Of a stretch of DNA of 64,000 nucleotides, positions 12,701 through 24,730 are shown piece after piece. The notes under the pieces were generated by a model. That model was not told where the DNA came from. It was given only the letters and a program-made list of their open reading frames with translations, and did not search any database. This DNA comes from Apus apus (Eukaryota > Chordata > Aves > Apodiformes > Apodidae). Location: the NCBI RefSeq assembly GCF_020740795.1, contig NC_067286.1, positions 18,418,350-18,482,349 of the forward strand, written 5' to 3'. Within the stretch, counting starts at the first letter, position 1; every line of letters begins with the position of its first letter. The translations under genes and the position numbers were made by a program.

Positions 12701-13262
12701 CCATCCCACTTCCCTTTGCCCTACTGCTGTAAAATATACAGGGATTTTGGTAGCCCAGGTCTCCAGCTGTTATTGCCAGCCAGTCACTGTAAAGATTTAG
12801 AACTTTACCTTGCACCATATCAAGCAAAGAGTGTTTGCTTTTGCACACAGGATCACTAATAAATCTATATGAAGAGAATGTTGCACATGGGTAGAAGGAC
12901 AGTATCATAAGAGTCAGATAAAAGCTTATTTTATAATAAGTTATTAATTATGTTATCTTAGAGTATCTAAGTTTCTTCAGCTAGTTGCCCCAGAAGAGGT
13001 TGTCTTGGAATTCAGATCAGTTTGGTTCCTTGAGGGGAGCAGTCTGGAGAAAAATTGTGTCAAGGCAAAAATGTCAACCAAGTAGGTAATAAATGTTCTG
13101 AGTGGGAAGATAGGAAGAAGTGAAGCTGCCCTGAGATAGCAAAGAATAACACAGATTAGTACTCAGAAGATAGTCTGTTACTGTGGTATTGCTGGTTTCA
13201 CCTCTTCTACTGTTTTTATATACGGATTCACCTTTCTGATGCCAAATAAATATTGTTTACTA
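9786..13262. other. Non-coding sequence, 3.5 kb
   Basis: AT-rich sequence with no recognised exon. An A run of about 14 bases lies near 11,271-11,284. Short frames are present on both strands, but none shows a known motif or biased codon use. Confidence 0.5.
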
Positions 13263-13411
13263 AAGCATCCCCTTCTCTGGAGAGATTCAAAACCCACCTG
13301 GATGCAGTCCTGTGTAATGTGCTGTAGTCCATCCCACTTTGGCAGGGGAATTGGACTAGATGATCTTGAGAGGTCCCTTCCAACTCTGACAATTCGGTGA
13401 TTCTGTGATAC
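13263..13411 (+). mobile_element. CR1 3'-end fragment
   Basis: The last ~150 bp of a CR1, from CCCCTTCTCTGGAGAGATTC through GGACTAGATGATCTTGAGAG to the tail GGTGATTCTGTGAT. It closely resembles the 3' end of the CR1 at 3,176-4,803. It is the first piece of a +/-/+ cluster of CR1 fragments. Confidence 0.9.
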
Positions 13412-13487
13412 AAATGACTCCAACACTCCCAAAAGCAAAGGCATCCTTTCCGCACTCCTATTGTGTCAAACCTGCTACATACCGCTG

Positions 13488-14277
13488 GTTCCAGTACCAG
13501 CCCCCGAGGAACACTACTCATCACTGACCCTCACTTGGACATCGAGCAACTGACTGCAACACTTTGAGTGCGACCATCCAACCAATTCTTTATCCACTGA
13601 GTGGTCCATCTTTCAGCTCCATGTCTCTCCAATTTATAGACAAGGATGCCATGTGGGACAGCATCAAATGTTTTGCACAAGTCCAGGTAGATGATGACAG
13701 TTGCTCTTCACTTATCCACCAATGCTGTGACCCCATCATAAAAGGCCACCAAATTTGTCAGGCATGATTTGCCCTTGATGAAGCCCTGTTGGTTGTCACC
13801 AACCACCTCCACATTTTCCATCTGCCTTAGCAGAGCCTTCAGGAGGATCTGCTCCATGATATTGCCAGGCACAGAGGTGAGACTGACTGGCCTGTAGTTC
13901 CCAGTTCTTCCTTTTTTCCCTTCTTAAAACTGGGGCTATGTTTCTCCTTTTCCACTTTCTTTTTCCACTTCTGCTTTTCAACTATAATCGAAAGTGGCTT
14001 TGCAACTTCATCTGCCAGTCCCCTCAAGACCCATGGGTATATCCCATCAAGTCCCATGGACTTGTGCACTTTCAGGTTCCTTAGATGGTCTCAAACTCCA
14101 TCTGCTCCTCCCACGAGTGGTTCTTTGTTCTCCCAATCCTTGCCTTTACTTTCTGTGACTTGGGCAGTATGGCTTGAGCACTTGCCAGTGCAGACTGAGG
14201 CAAAAGAGTGACTGAGTCCCTCAGCCTTCTGTATATTCCTGTTAACCAGGTCTCCTGTTTCCTTCCAGAGAGGGCCC
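13488..14277 (-). mobile_element. CR1 internal (RT) fragment lacking its 3' end
   Basis: Minus-strand CR1 sequence from the EN-RT linker ([12 protein letters not shown], about 14,279) through MGLDGIYPWVLRGLAD (about 14,060), the RT fingers with a [13 protein letters not shown] block, and motif A (around 13,680-13,700), to the region just before the FADD box. The usual 3' UTR and tail are missing: at about 13,488 it gives way to about 76 bp of unassigned sequence and then a plus-strand CR1 3' end. Loss of a 3' end is not explained by normal 5' truncation. It implies a later deletion or a rearrangement between CR1 copies. Confidence 0.88.
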
Positions 14278-14280
14278 ACA

Positions 14281-14465
14281 GGAAGACTTCTCTAGAAGAA
14301 ATTCTTTAACCATGAGTGTGATGAGACACTGGCACAGGCTGCCTAGAGAAGGTGAAAGTGTTCAAGGCCAGGTCTTTGAGGGACCTGTGTCCCTGCCCAT
14401 AGCAGGGGGATTTGATCTAGATGATCTCTAAGGTGCCCTCCAACCCAACCATTCTATAGTTCTAT
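14281..14465 (+). mobile_element. CR1 3'-end fragment
   Basis: Plus-strand CR1 C-terminal and 3' UTR sequence: GAAATTCTTTAACCATGAG, then TGAGACACTGGCACAGGCTG, then TTTGATCTAGATGATCTCTA, ending ACCATTCTATAGTTCTAT. It abuts the minus-strand CR1 fragment directly. Confidence 0.88.
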
Positions 14466-16904
14466 TAAATTCCCATTTATAAGGGCATGCCTCATAATAA
14501 GAACAGTTAGTGAGCAGGATTTAAGTGGTCAGTCTAAGCTGCTGCAGTATGACACAAGATCATGCTGCTGCAGCACTCTGATCCAAGAGCAAGGGAATGA
14601 AATACATCTCTCCTACTTCATCAGCTTGAGAACATGGAACAGTGATTACTAGACTGCAAGCAATAAGATAACACTTACTATTCCATCACATTACTGTTCT
14701 CTTCACTGCCACACACACAGAAGTCTTTTGTCTTTCTTACTTCCATGTGCTACCAACTGCATTTCACACAGGACTTGGTCTGATCAGAACTCAGAGATCC
14801 TCAAGAAAGGAAGCGGATTTAAAACAAAGCACCACACTCAAATTTTCAGTACCTTTCTGACCTCTAGCTTGCTGTGGGGTACACACTATGACAAGCATCA
14901 CAGAATTTTAATGCAAAGATTTCTTTCTGTAAGGAATATTTATAATCCTTTTAATGGAATATCCCTTAACAACTCAGATAAACTGCCCTAGAAGAAGCAC
15001 TTGCACAGCATTCCATAATTCCATTAGTGTCCCTCCTTTCCAGCCCACTGTAATCTATTATGGTGCCATAATTTGCAAACTCAGACTCTAGCAAGATAGA
15101 AAGAGGCAGGCAAGTAGTTTGACTGACACCACCATCAACAACAAGAAGAGTCTTTCAGGAGAAAGACCAGAAAGTGATTATTTGCTCTTTGCTTCAAAAG
15201 AGGTTATGCTTCTTGGCAAATCAAACATATTTTGGCTGAGCTTGCAACCTCTAGAGAAGAGGCAGGAAATAGCAAATTAATTACAGTATCATTATAACTA
15301 TAACTGGATGGAACTTTATACAGCTTTTATTGAAGACTTCTGTTGAAACTAAAAGGATTTTGCATATTATTTTTTGAAGTTGTTTGCTTAATCTTTATAG
15401 AACTTCAACTACTGGTAGATAAAAACAATGCACAGTATCTAATGAAGATTACTATGAACACTATCCTTCCTTTGGGAAAGTATCTTCAAGTAGATGAGTC
15501 AGAAATACTTATGCAAGCAACAGGTATTTTTTAATTCAGTTTCTCAGAAGTGAGAAACTGAAGAAATGTTAAAATTCCTGCCCACTTGGCAGAGCATAGA
15601 GTCTGCCTCTCTCTCTGAGCCATGACATGGTAATTTGCAAAATGAATTCAATGCTGAACGTATCTGCTATTTTACATCTGGTTCCTGTTATTCTGGCTTC
15701 CTGAGAAGCCAATTGAAAAAAAATAAAATTCTGATACCTGCTGATTGCTTATACTTCTCAAAAACTCCCTTCATTTGCTCTGCATTCACTGCAGCCAGGT
15801 TATTTAGAGGCTATTACCTTAATCCAACAAAGAACTTAAACATATTAATATGTCCAGTGAAGGCAAGGACTCTAATTGAGCAAAATGCTCATATCCTAAT
15901 TACTAAACTGAAGTACCCTTGCAGTTTAATAATTATGCCTGTTTTGTAAGTGCTAAGTCAGGCACTGAGCACAGTGGGAGTTCAGTTCCACCTTCCTAGG
16001 GACAACTTTTCATACACCAACTATCAGATTCTTCTTCCTCCAAACTTTTACCTCAGCTATTTACAACTGACATTGGGCCAGAAGAACAAGCAGTCAGAGT
16101 GCACATGCAACATCCTGTCTGCCTTGAGGAATAACCAGAAAACTAGCAGTACAACATTTGTACAACAAAAAAGTTTGCTGCCTCCTGTCCTCAATACAGT
16201 CGTGACTGCTCAACAACTTACCATCAAATAAGACACGACCAGGCTCTCCTAAGTTACAGTGTGACAGTCCTACATTGGGATTTGCTCCTTGAAATCAAAA
16301 CAGCATGTAACTTTGTATGACCACAGACCTATCCAATGCAGTTTAAGAGCAAAACCTGCAAGCAAGTTAAAAAACAAGTTTGTAAGGGCTAAAATACAAT
16401 TGCAACATTCAAGAAGTCCACAGAAATGCACAATAAGACAGAAGGGTTCTTCCTGGACTGCTGCTGGCTTGTTGTGTTTGACACAGGCTGTCAGTACTTT
16501 CACAGCAACTGCTCTACTCTGCTCTTGCTCCTTCCCATACCAGCAGGCAACCCAGGAAACATCACCTCTGTAACACAAAAGGGGGGCAGGGGACATGATA
16601 AGCAACTACATATTCCCCTGGCACCTTCTTTCTCAAAGTCATATTGCAGTAACTCCACAGTACCTTCTGGGTTTTGGTCTCCTTTAAAAAGAAAAAAAAC
16701 AAGCATTACCTTTGCCAGTGGGTATCAAGGAAATAAACAATCTCAAAGCTCAAGAGAAGCAAGACGCACTCTCACTTGGAGCTCCCTGTAATCAATTCTA
16801 TAGGACTGACATGGGACAACCCGACTGGGGGGGGCATACATCCCTCCCATAAAGAATCTTCTGAAGCTGAACTGCAAGTCCACAACTGAGAAGCAACACA
16901 CAGA
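14466..16904. other. Non-coding sequence, 2.4 kb
   Basis: No recognised coding exon or repeat. Short frames of 60-120 codons occur on both strands without motifs, and they overlap each other, as expected by chance in sequence of this composition. Confidence 0.5.
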
Positions 16905-17178
16905 TCACAGAACGGTTTGGGTTGGTGGGACCTTAAAGATCATATAGATCCAACCCACCTGCATGGGCAGGGATACCTCCCACTAGACCAGGTTATTCAG
17001 AGCCCCATCCAATCTGTCCTTGAACACTTCCAGGGATGGGGCTTCCACAACTTCCCTGGGCAACCTATGTCAGTGTCTCACCCTCGTCACACTAAAGAAT
17101 TTCCTCCTAATGTCTAACCTAAATCTCTCCCTTCTTCTGGTTTTAATCCATTAACCCTTGCCCTCTTACTACAAGTGC
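16905..17178 (-). mobile_element. CR1 3'-end fragment (left arm of inverted pair)
   Basis: This is the reverse complement of a CR1 3' UTR, starting with tcacagaacggtttgggttg at the element's tail and reading through CCTCCCACTAGACCAGG to the 'ccctcttactacaag' region. It is truncated at its 5' side at about 17,178, where plus-strand CR1 sequence starts at once. Confidence 0.9.
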
Positions 17179-17263
17179 TCTAGGTGATACTACTTGAGCG
17201 GGGAAGTTGGACTAGATGATCTCTAGAGATCCCTTCCAACACTGACAATTCTGTGATTCTGTG
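17179..17263 (+). mobile_element. CR1 3'-terminal fragment
   Basis: About 85 bp of CR1 3' end in + orientation: GTTGGACTAGATGATCTCTA through CTGACAATTCTGTGATTCTG. It is sandwiched between a minus-strand CR1 3' end and another plus-strand CR1 3' end. Confidence 0.85.
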
Positions 17264-17368
17264 GATAGGGCTTTGAGCAACCTGATCTAGTGGAAGGCAT
17301 CCCTACCCATACAGGGGGCTTGGAACTAGATGATCTTGAAGGTCCCTTCCAACTCAAGCCATTCTATG
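17264..17368 (+). mobile_element. CR1 3'-terminal fragment (right arm of inverted pair)
   Basis: A second plus-strand CR1 3' end from GGGCTTTGAGCAACCTGATC through GGAACTAGATGATCTTGAAG to AGCCATTCTATGA. Its reverse complement aligns with 16,905 to about 17,010, giving an inverted repeat of about 105 bp. Confidence 0.88.
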
Positions 17369-20300
17369 AAAGCTAACAAACATCTTCCTCTTCTCATAGT
17401 GCTCAGGTTCCCCTAAATTTTCCTGTTACAAAATTGTACAAGGGACATTGTTTTCTCACAGGACAAGGAAGAGGAGCCCAGATATTGAAGGAACATACTA
17501 GTGCAAAAATATTTCAGTGGATTTCTTTGGACTACTGATGCAGAATTCAGGTATTGGTGATAGAGTGACCAAATACCAAAATATACATTTTTCCAATAAT
17601 ATTATGAAGTAATAGCAATAAATTATCTTGGTAAGGAATCTGGTTTACATTAAACAGAAAAAACCATACCGTAATAGCTTGGACACGCTAGCAAAAGATT
17701 ACAGTATGCAAATAAGAAGGTGGAGACAGGGTGAGAAATGGAACGTGACATACTGCAAAGAAGAAAAACTATTGGCTATTTCATGGAGTGAAAGATTTTT
17801 ATTTCTAAATTCTCCAGATTTTGAAAGCCTAACTATCTTCTTTCCCTCCCTTCCTAAGCATCCTGGCTGTGATGCACAGTGGGGAGAGGGGACACTACAT
17901 CACCCCACTGCCCCCTAGAAAGGTTTCATTTCCTTTTCCAGAGGGACTGTATGCCAATTTTACAGTAACATGCTCTGCAATTCCTTACCCTCTTCTCACC
18001 CCAAAACACCAAAAACAAACCAAAATCCTGTACATTTCCAAAGCAAAGCATGACAGAGTGTAATCCTAGGAGTTCTACTTCTGTGTGTCCCATGAAGCTT
18101 GCAAGAGAGCAGCCCTAAGAAATATGTAGATCCTGAAATTCCTCAACTGTTTGGTTGGCCTCAGTGTTGTTCCAAATGTTGTCTCTTGTTTCATGGTCAC
18201 ACAGCCAGTAGCACGGAAGAAAGCAAAGTGGTAGTTGGCATCCATGAAAATTAGAGAACATTCTTTAGCTCAAGGAAAGAGGAAGAACCTTATTCACTCA
18301 AGGCAATGCAAGAGTCATTGTCACTCACCAAAATAGCTTATGAACTTCGTCAATTAAGGCAGACAGTTTGATCCTGGTGTGAGTTTTAAATAAGAAAATG
18401 TTTTTCTCCCTCTTGTGCAAGACCACTGTCTAGAATTACTCATCTTTACCATAGCAGAAAGAAAATAAAGTTAATATGCTGACAAAAATGTTGCTTGAGA
18501 GCTTGAAGTAACTGCAGCCCCCGACATCTTCTTTATAGTTGGCACTGTATTTTGAAAATGGGAAAAGGAGGAAGGGGAATAAGTCACATCACACATTCAC
18601 AGAACATGACTGATCTGTCTGAAAGAGAAGCCAAACTCTGAGTTTCTCCTGTCCAAAACAAAAAAGGACACTTACACCTATTAAGTGTCCTATGCGAGCA
18701 CCAGTACACTGAATTCAGCTCTTACACAAAGCTAAAAGACACAAGAAGGGTACCTGGGTGGGAAGGTGAGACCTCCACCTTCTGACAAATGGTATTAAAA
18801 TTGGTTGACAGAGTCAAACATTATCAGCATGGGGTGACTGTCTGTGTGTGACCGACAACCTTAACCATGCATGATCATGTAAGTTCATTTTTTCATTTGT
18901 AGTTTCCAAAGGAAACATAAGAGGGAAAGGCATTTTCACTGGCATCCAAGCAAAATCAGTTTAATCTATCTCCCTTCACAACTATGCAACTAGTTTCCAA
19001 TTCAAGAACAGAAAAAAAAAAAGTTAATTGACCAGTAAAGGCTTAGAACAAGCCTGGTACTTCACCATCAGATGGAAATGAGGGGAATCAAGCTACGAAC
19101 AGCCATGCTGCAGGCCTCCAAATTTCTCCTCTGCCAACACTTTTCTCACAGGATGCCTTCAGGTCTAATCAGAAGAACCAACATAGTATTTGCAAGAAAG
19201 ACAGTAAGTGTACCAAGGTAATTTCCAGTAGTCAAAATCCACACACAAAAAACTAGTGAGCTCACATACAGACATCCACACACAGATAAGACTGGCAAGT
19301 GGTCTAGCCTACACAAATGTTGAGCAAAGGACACATCAGTACTGAAACACACTAAGCAAAAGTGAATGGAAGAAAGCCACCCAAAAGCTGCACCCCGAAA
19401 TCCATCTTTACACAGGAGGGTAACTAGAATGAGTAAGCAAGTGAATGTTTTAACTTCCGCGTATCCAATATTCTCCAATGGTTTAGTCACTATAGCAAGA
19501 ACCCAAGCCTTTAAAGACAGATGTGCCTAAGAAGCTAACACTTCAGAGAACTTGGCGATTAGCTCCCCCTCCCAAAGAACTGAATTAGACAATTATCTTC
19601 AGAAGCCAAAATCAGGCCAACATTTAAAGGCCACAAGGGGAATACAATGATTGCAAAGGAAAAAAGCAAATATGAGCACCTAGCCATTGTTTAAGTCAAA
19701 CACAATGGCATTAATAATTAATACTAATTTTGAGTTCTTCTTTAAGACATATTCCTACAAAGACTTATTTTCTAATTACGAGCTCCAGTGGTCATGCACA
19801 TTAAACAATGAAAACAAAAAGCAGCAGATATGAACATTGTGACAGTCCCATTATCTCTCAAGCAATGCATGAGGATAAAGCTGTTAGCTATCCTCATAGG
19901 CAAACTTTACTTGAAGTGTCACTTCTATCCAAGTTGTGTATCTGTCTGTTTACTCTCTATCTATACCAAAAGCAAACAAGTAGAGAAAACACAGTTGTAG
20001 ATTTAAGTTCTTGCTTACAAAGAATATCTGTAGTTTAGATATCACATCCTTAAAGTGTTCTTGCTTGCTTGCTTTTTAAAAGCACAAACCTGAATCAATC
20101 ACCCTCAAGAGATTTGGAAATGACTGGATTTTCTTCTTTCATGATGTTGAACTTCTAAGGGATTCCTTGCTCATTTTTCTCTTTAAAAATGCAGGGGCAG
20201 CAAAGATTTGATCTTCTAGGTTAAGTGCTCTTCAAGCGCACGTGACATTGCTGTTTTCCCACAGAGCACTTAAGGCTTCTAACAGTCCTTCATTACCTCC

Positions 20301-23300
20301 CTAAGAGCCTTCATTGGCAAACAGAGCAGTACTGTATTTCTCAGCTGAAAGGGTTTAAGAAGTATTTAGATGTCACCTCAAGGCCCAGCTGAATAAAACA
20401 AGCAAAAGCAGAATTTTGATGCTCAAGAGTCCCAGCACACATAGCTCCCTAGGGTTTTATCTCCTGTTTTACTAGATATGTTAAGCAAGAAAGAGAGGCA
20501 TGACAGTTTATGATGAGATTCACTTACAGCTTCATCCTTGAAGCAGGTGAATTTCAATATTACTGAGAGCAAGAAAACACCACCTGATTGAGAAGCAGCA
20601 GGAGATGTGCAGCCTATGCTAAAGTTAAAGCACTACCCTACAAAACAAAACTATATTGCTTAATGGTTTTGTGTCTGCTGCCTTACTGTTCTCCCAGCAC
20701 CACAAGTGATTCCAGACAGACATCAAGCCCAGAAACACATAAAAAAGCCCAGAAGTCTCAGAGAAGGTAAAACCTACTGTTTTATTAGTGGAATAACCTA
20801 CAGGCATTTACTAATGCTGATTTTAGCTTAAGGTTAAAACCAAAACTAAAAGAGCTACTGCACTGAAAAACACAGGCTTCTCCCAGGACATCACCCAGGA
20901 TAGACACATGGACAATGAAGAGTTATGTTTGGAAGACATTTGAGTTATCCCCGTGAGCAAGCAAGAGACCTGCACTCAGGTATCAGTAGCTGACTTCAAT
21001 TGGGGGAGAAGGATTGTTCAATTACTTCTCAATATTCCAAATGTTGAAGATTAACCTCTAGCAAGTCTTTCATGGATTACACAGAACAGACTTTCAAGGA
21101 CAATAGAATGTGATGAAAGAAAATTCAGAGACAAGACTGTGAAAGACTTTTTGCCCAATATGCACTGTTGCATCTTCTTACTGGGGTAAAGGAATGCAAG
21201 CTGGTCCATGCCTTAGCCTGAATTCCTGAATAGAGACATCAATAGTAGTAATACAGGCACACAATTGAAACCAGTATTCCTGTGCTGATTCATATTGAAG
21301 GTAGGACAAAGAATAACACGTTCCACATAGCACATTTCAAAAGATATCAAATTTACATTTCATTTAATAAATATAGATCTGCTTTATTCAAAATTGCTGC
21401 TATTCCTATTGTAGTTCGTAACAAATGCAAATTTAAAAAATGCATTATTCATATTCACTGTGTGAATCAAGAAAATTTGCATACATTAGACTGACACAAG
21501 GTGAGTTCAACTAATGTCAATCACATTAAAAAAATAACTATAGGATCTACTCATTCCACAATAGCAGTGACTGACATCATGCAGCAAGCGAAATATTTTG
21601 ACCTATCATATGATGCTCCCAACATACAAGGATTTCTTTTTTGATGTGAGCACTTAAGTGTAACCTAGCAACAGCCAGAGTTTGTACTGTCTTTCACATG
21701 CATCTGACCCAAATAAAGCATATATTTTTGTCCTAAACCCTAACAGCTTTTCTAGCAGAAAGTAATAAAATAAAATTATGAACTACACGCAAATATGAAC
21801 ATATTAAAATGGAGGAATATATTTCAGTAGATTAAAGGTTTTGCCAATTTAGTTTTCAGTCTCACATTCAGTCTAACATTCCCTGGGTGCTGCTTCTTAC
21901 CAATATGTAAGAAAAACCCCACTTAGCTCAGGAGGGTTTACTGGCACTTCATTTCAAGTCCAGGATTGTGATCCTGCTTTTTGTCATCTCCTCCACGCAG
22001 GATCCTGAGCTCCATCTCACATTCACTGTGGCCAAGGCCCTCAACCATTACTTCTTTGTTTTTAAGATGTATCTAAGCAGAATACCTTCCACTTTTGCTC
22101 TGCACACTGCTTGTTCCCAGCACTTTCTTTCCCCTCACCCAGCCCTTCATAGATACACAACCCAGATGAGCATTACTAGCCTTACCCAAATTACTCCCAT
22201 CAACCAGAAGTTGATGCAGGCTGCCTAAATGCAGTCCAACAGGGACATACCTGTAAAGCAAAAAAGCTGTTCCCAAGGGCCCTCATCACTCACATTATCA
22301 GCATTTTGGGATGAGGCACTATGGACTAGACTGTGTCATGTGCACTCCTGGAACACAGCTTCTAGTTTAGCTTTATACAAAAAAGGAATAAAATACAAAC
22401 TCTAAAGCTACTTCATTATTCAAACTTAAGTGCGGTAAGCTGGGACAATCAAGAGAATTACCTTCAAAAAATGCATTCCTAATGCAAATGAACTGCCCAA
22501 CATTGGTGCACAAACAGAAGTCCGTGGTCAAGTTCACACTACATTTATTGCAAAGGGCTAGTACTACAGGTTTGGAAGATGCAAGATGCTCTGCAGAAAA
22601 CAATGTGGGGCAACCTGAACCCAAGAAAATCTTGTCCTAGTTCCTAGAACTTAGGTAACTGTTCAAAATCTCCAAAACACAATAGGCTTGGTATCTCTTC
22701 CAAATATACCAAATAGCTGTTCTACCTTAGTAGCATCTGAAAAATGTACATTGCTAAGACATACAGGCACTGTTTTTGAAACACATTAGAGGGAAATATT
22801 CAGGTTAGAAATAAGCAGGCATATTAAGTGGAAGTCAGGCTGAATAAAGATCAATCTTTGGCTACCAGTCTAGTGTTTTACTTGCAGCAATAAGGCAACA
22901 CTTCGGTGAGCAGTAAGATGTATATGCTAATATACAATTCTGTGTCCTACATCCCAATACATTGCTTAGGTTCTTTACAGGAAATTCTGTCAAAATGGGC
23001 TTTAAGGCAAACGCTAGTGTTTTCTGTGTGCATTCTGACTAGATAAAAGATATCAACATACACTTTCCTAACTATCCAAAGCTCAATGTTAGTTAGAAAG
23101 ATATTTTTATACATACATATGGGGGGCAGTGTTTGGGCTCACATGCATAGCACTGAGTGTTACAATTAACTGAAAATCAGATACCTACTTCCGTGCTCAA
23201 AGGTTAGGTCTTCAAGAGTCTTCACTGTTTACTGGACAGACTTTGTACAACAGTCAGATCTAGCATACGGAATGCTTCTGAAGTTACACACTTGAATAAG

Positions 23301-24230
23301 AACATCCACATTTTAAAATCTTTAGATGCCTCAATAAAGTAAGTGAATGCTTTTATGTATGCATTTTTAGAGGAGGAAAATAAGAATGAGTGAAAAGCCT
23401 AATTTAGTTGTGTTTATCCAGAAGTCAAGCTTATCTCCTATTTACGGATACACACACACCTTCGGAGAGTCAATGGAAAATCCCAATTGTAAGCATAATG
23501 AAGGAGCATTTATACTTAACAACTTGGCCTAGCTGTTTCAAATACCTAGACTGAATGCCTTGAGGAGTGGTCATTAAATACATAGACTAAGAAATGAGTT
23601 GGTGCTTTTCAAATGAAGTGGCTGTAAGCAAAAAGGGAAGGAAAAATCCTTTATGAGGTCTTCATCCTACTCTTTTCTGATTTTCTCTATTAAATGGCAT
23701 AAGGAAAATAGACATCAGCTTCATCAATGGCCCCTCTGTATGGGAATTCAATACTAAAATACACTGATTAAAAACAGTCAAATCTGCAGCCTGGAGCAAT
23801 TTTTGAAACCTAAGCAAGACATTTGTAAACCTTCCTCCTCCAGACTTCATAACAATACACAGGCATCCACAAGCATCAGGAAGAGAATCACAGCCTCTAC
23901 TAGGAACTTGGGCTCTTACTTATTTTCATTCCAATTATTTGCACAACCAAGTTCGAAAATTCTTCAGCTGAATAGCCATAACAGAACAGCTATTTCCAGA
24001 GAGCAGCAGCAGCTAAAATATATAACACATCAAAGATCAAAAATCAGCAGGACAGCAAGGAGTGCCACATAAGCCTGTGTACCCATCTGATACATCATAG
24101 AATATTTGTTAGTAAATTCAATAGAAATATAACCTAATAAAAGTTTACTAAAATAATGAATTTCTATACTAAGGGTTGCTTTTAAAACAAGGTGCTTTGT
24201 GAAACTATCAGTCAGCTATGCCAAGCATCC
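17369..24230. other. Non-coding sequence, 6.9 kb
   Basis: AT-rich sequence without recognised exons, LINE or LTR signals. It has short A runs (for example near 19,011-19,022) and a short CA stretch near 23,450. A minus-strand frame of about 114 codons near 19,146-19,490 is hydrophobic but matches no family I know. Confidence 0.5.
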
Positions 24231-24730
24231 TGTAGGTTGTGACAACATCAAGTCTTCTAAGACCCTGGGCGCCTACAGACACACTGATGTGGATTCTGAC
24301 CCACCTGGGCAACCTGCCAGCGGGAGACTGGAGACAGGACCAGGACAGAGACAGGAAAAAGACGACAAAGGACTAGAATCAACAAAGACCCCCACAGGAG
24401 ACCCTCAAGCACGCATAATTACAAAGATAGCCAATTCCAGGAAATAAAATGACTATGTAGAAGAATTCTGGGAACTCATTGACATGGAACTGAATATGCA
24501 TGTTTTTGGTGTATATTAGTCGGAGTGTTTCACTGACTCGTTGGAGCACTCATGGTGAAGAATTCCCCAGTGCTTCCCAGCGCTGCAATAAAGAATGCCT
24601 GCTCAATAACAGCTTGTTTGTTGTTATTGGGTCTTGATCTCGGAATCCTTACCCAGCCGCACCTAGCCTCCCACTGTGGTGAGGAGTGTTAGAAAGCAAG
24701 GGGGTTTGGAAACTCCAAATTTTTGTTTCA
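24231..24730 (+). mobile_element. Probable solo LTR (family C)
   Basis: About 500 bp with LTR character. It starts TGTAGGTTGTGACAAC and ends TTTTTGTTTCA, obeying the TG...CA rule. A poly(A) signal AATAAA at 24,587-24,592 sits in GCGCTGCAATAAAGAATGCC, followed by about 140 bp that would be the rest of R and U5. The flanking pentamers are CATCC (24,226-24,230) and CATCA (24,731-24,735), four of five identical, consistent with a slightly decayed target-site duplication. No internal retroviral genes adjoin it. There is no second copy in this window, so the identification rests on architecture alone. Confidence 0.55.

Noticed and set aside
19146..19490. A 114-codon hydrophobic minus-strand frame
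   Set aside because: No recognisable family, no promoter or splice context, and length within chance expectation for a window of this size.
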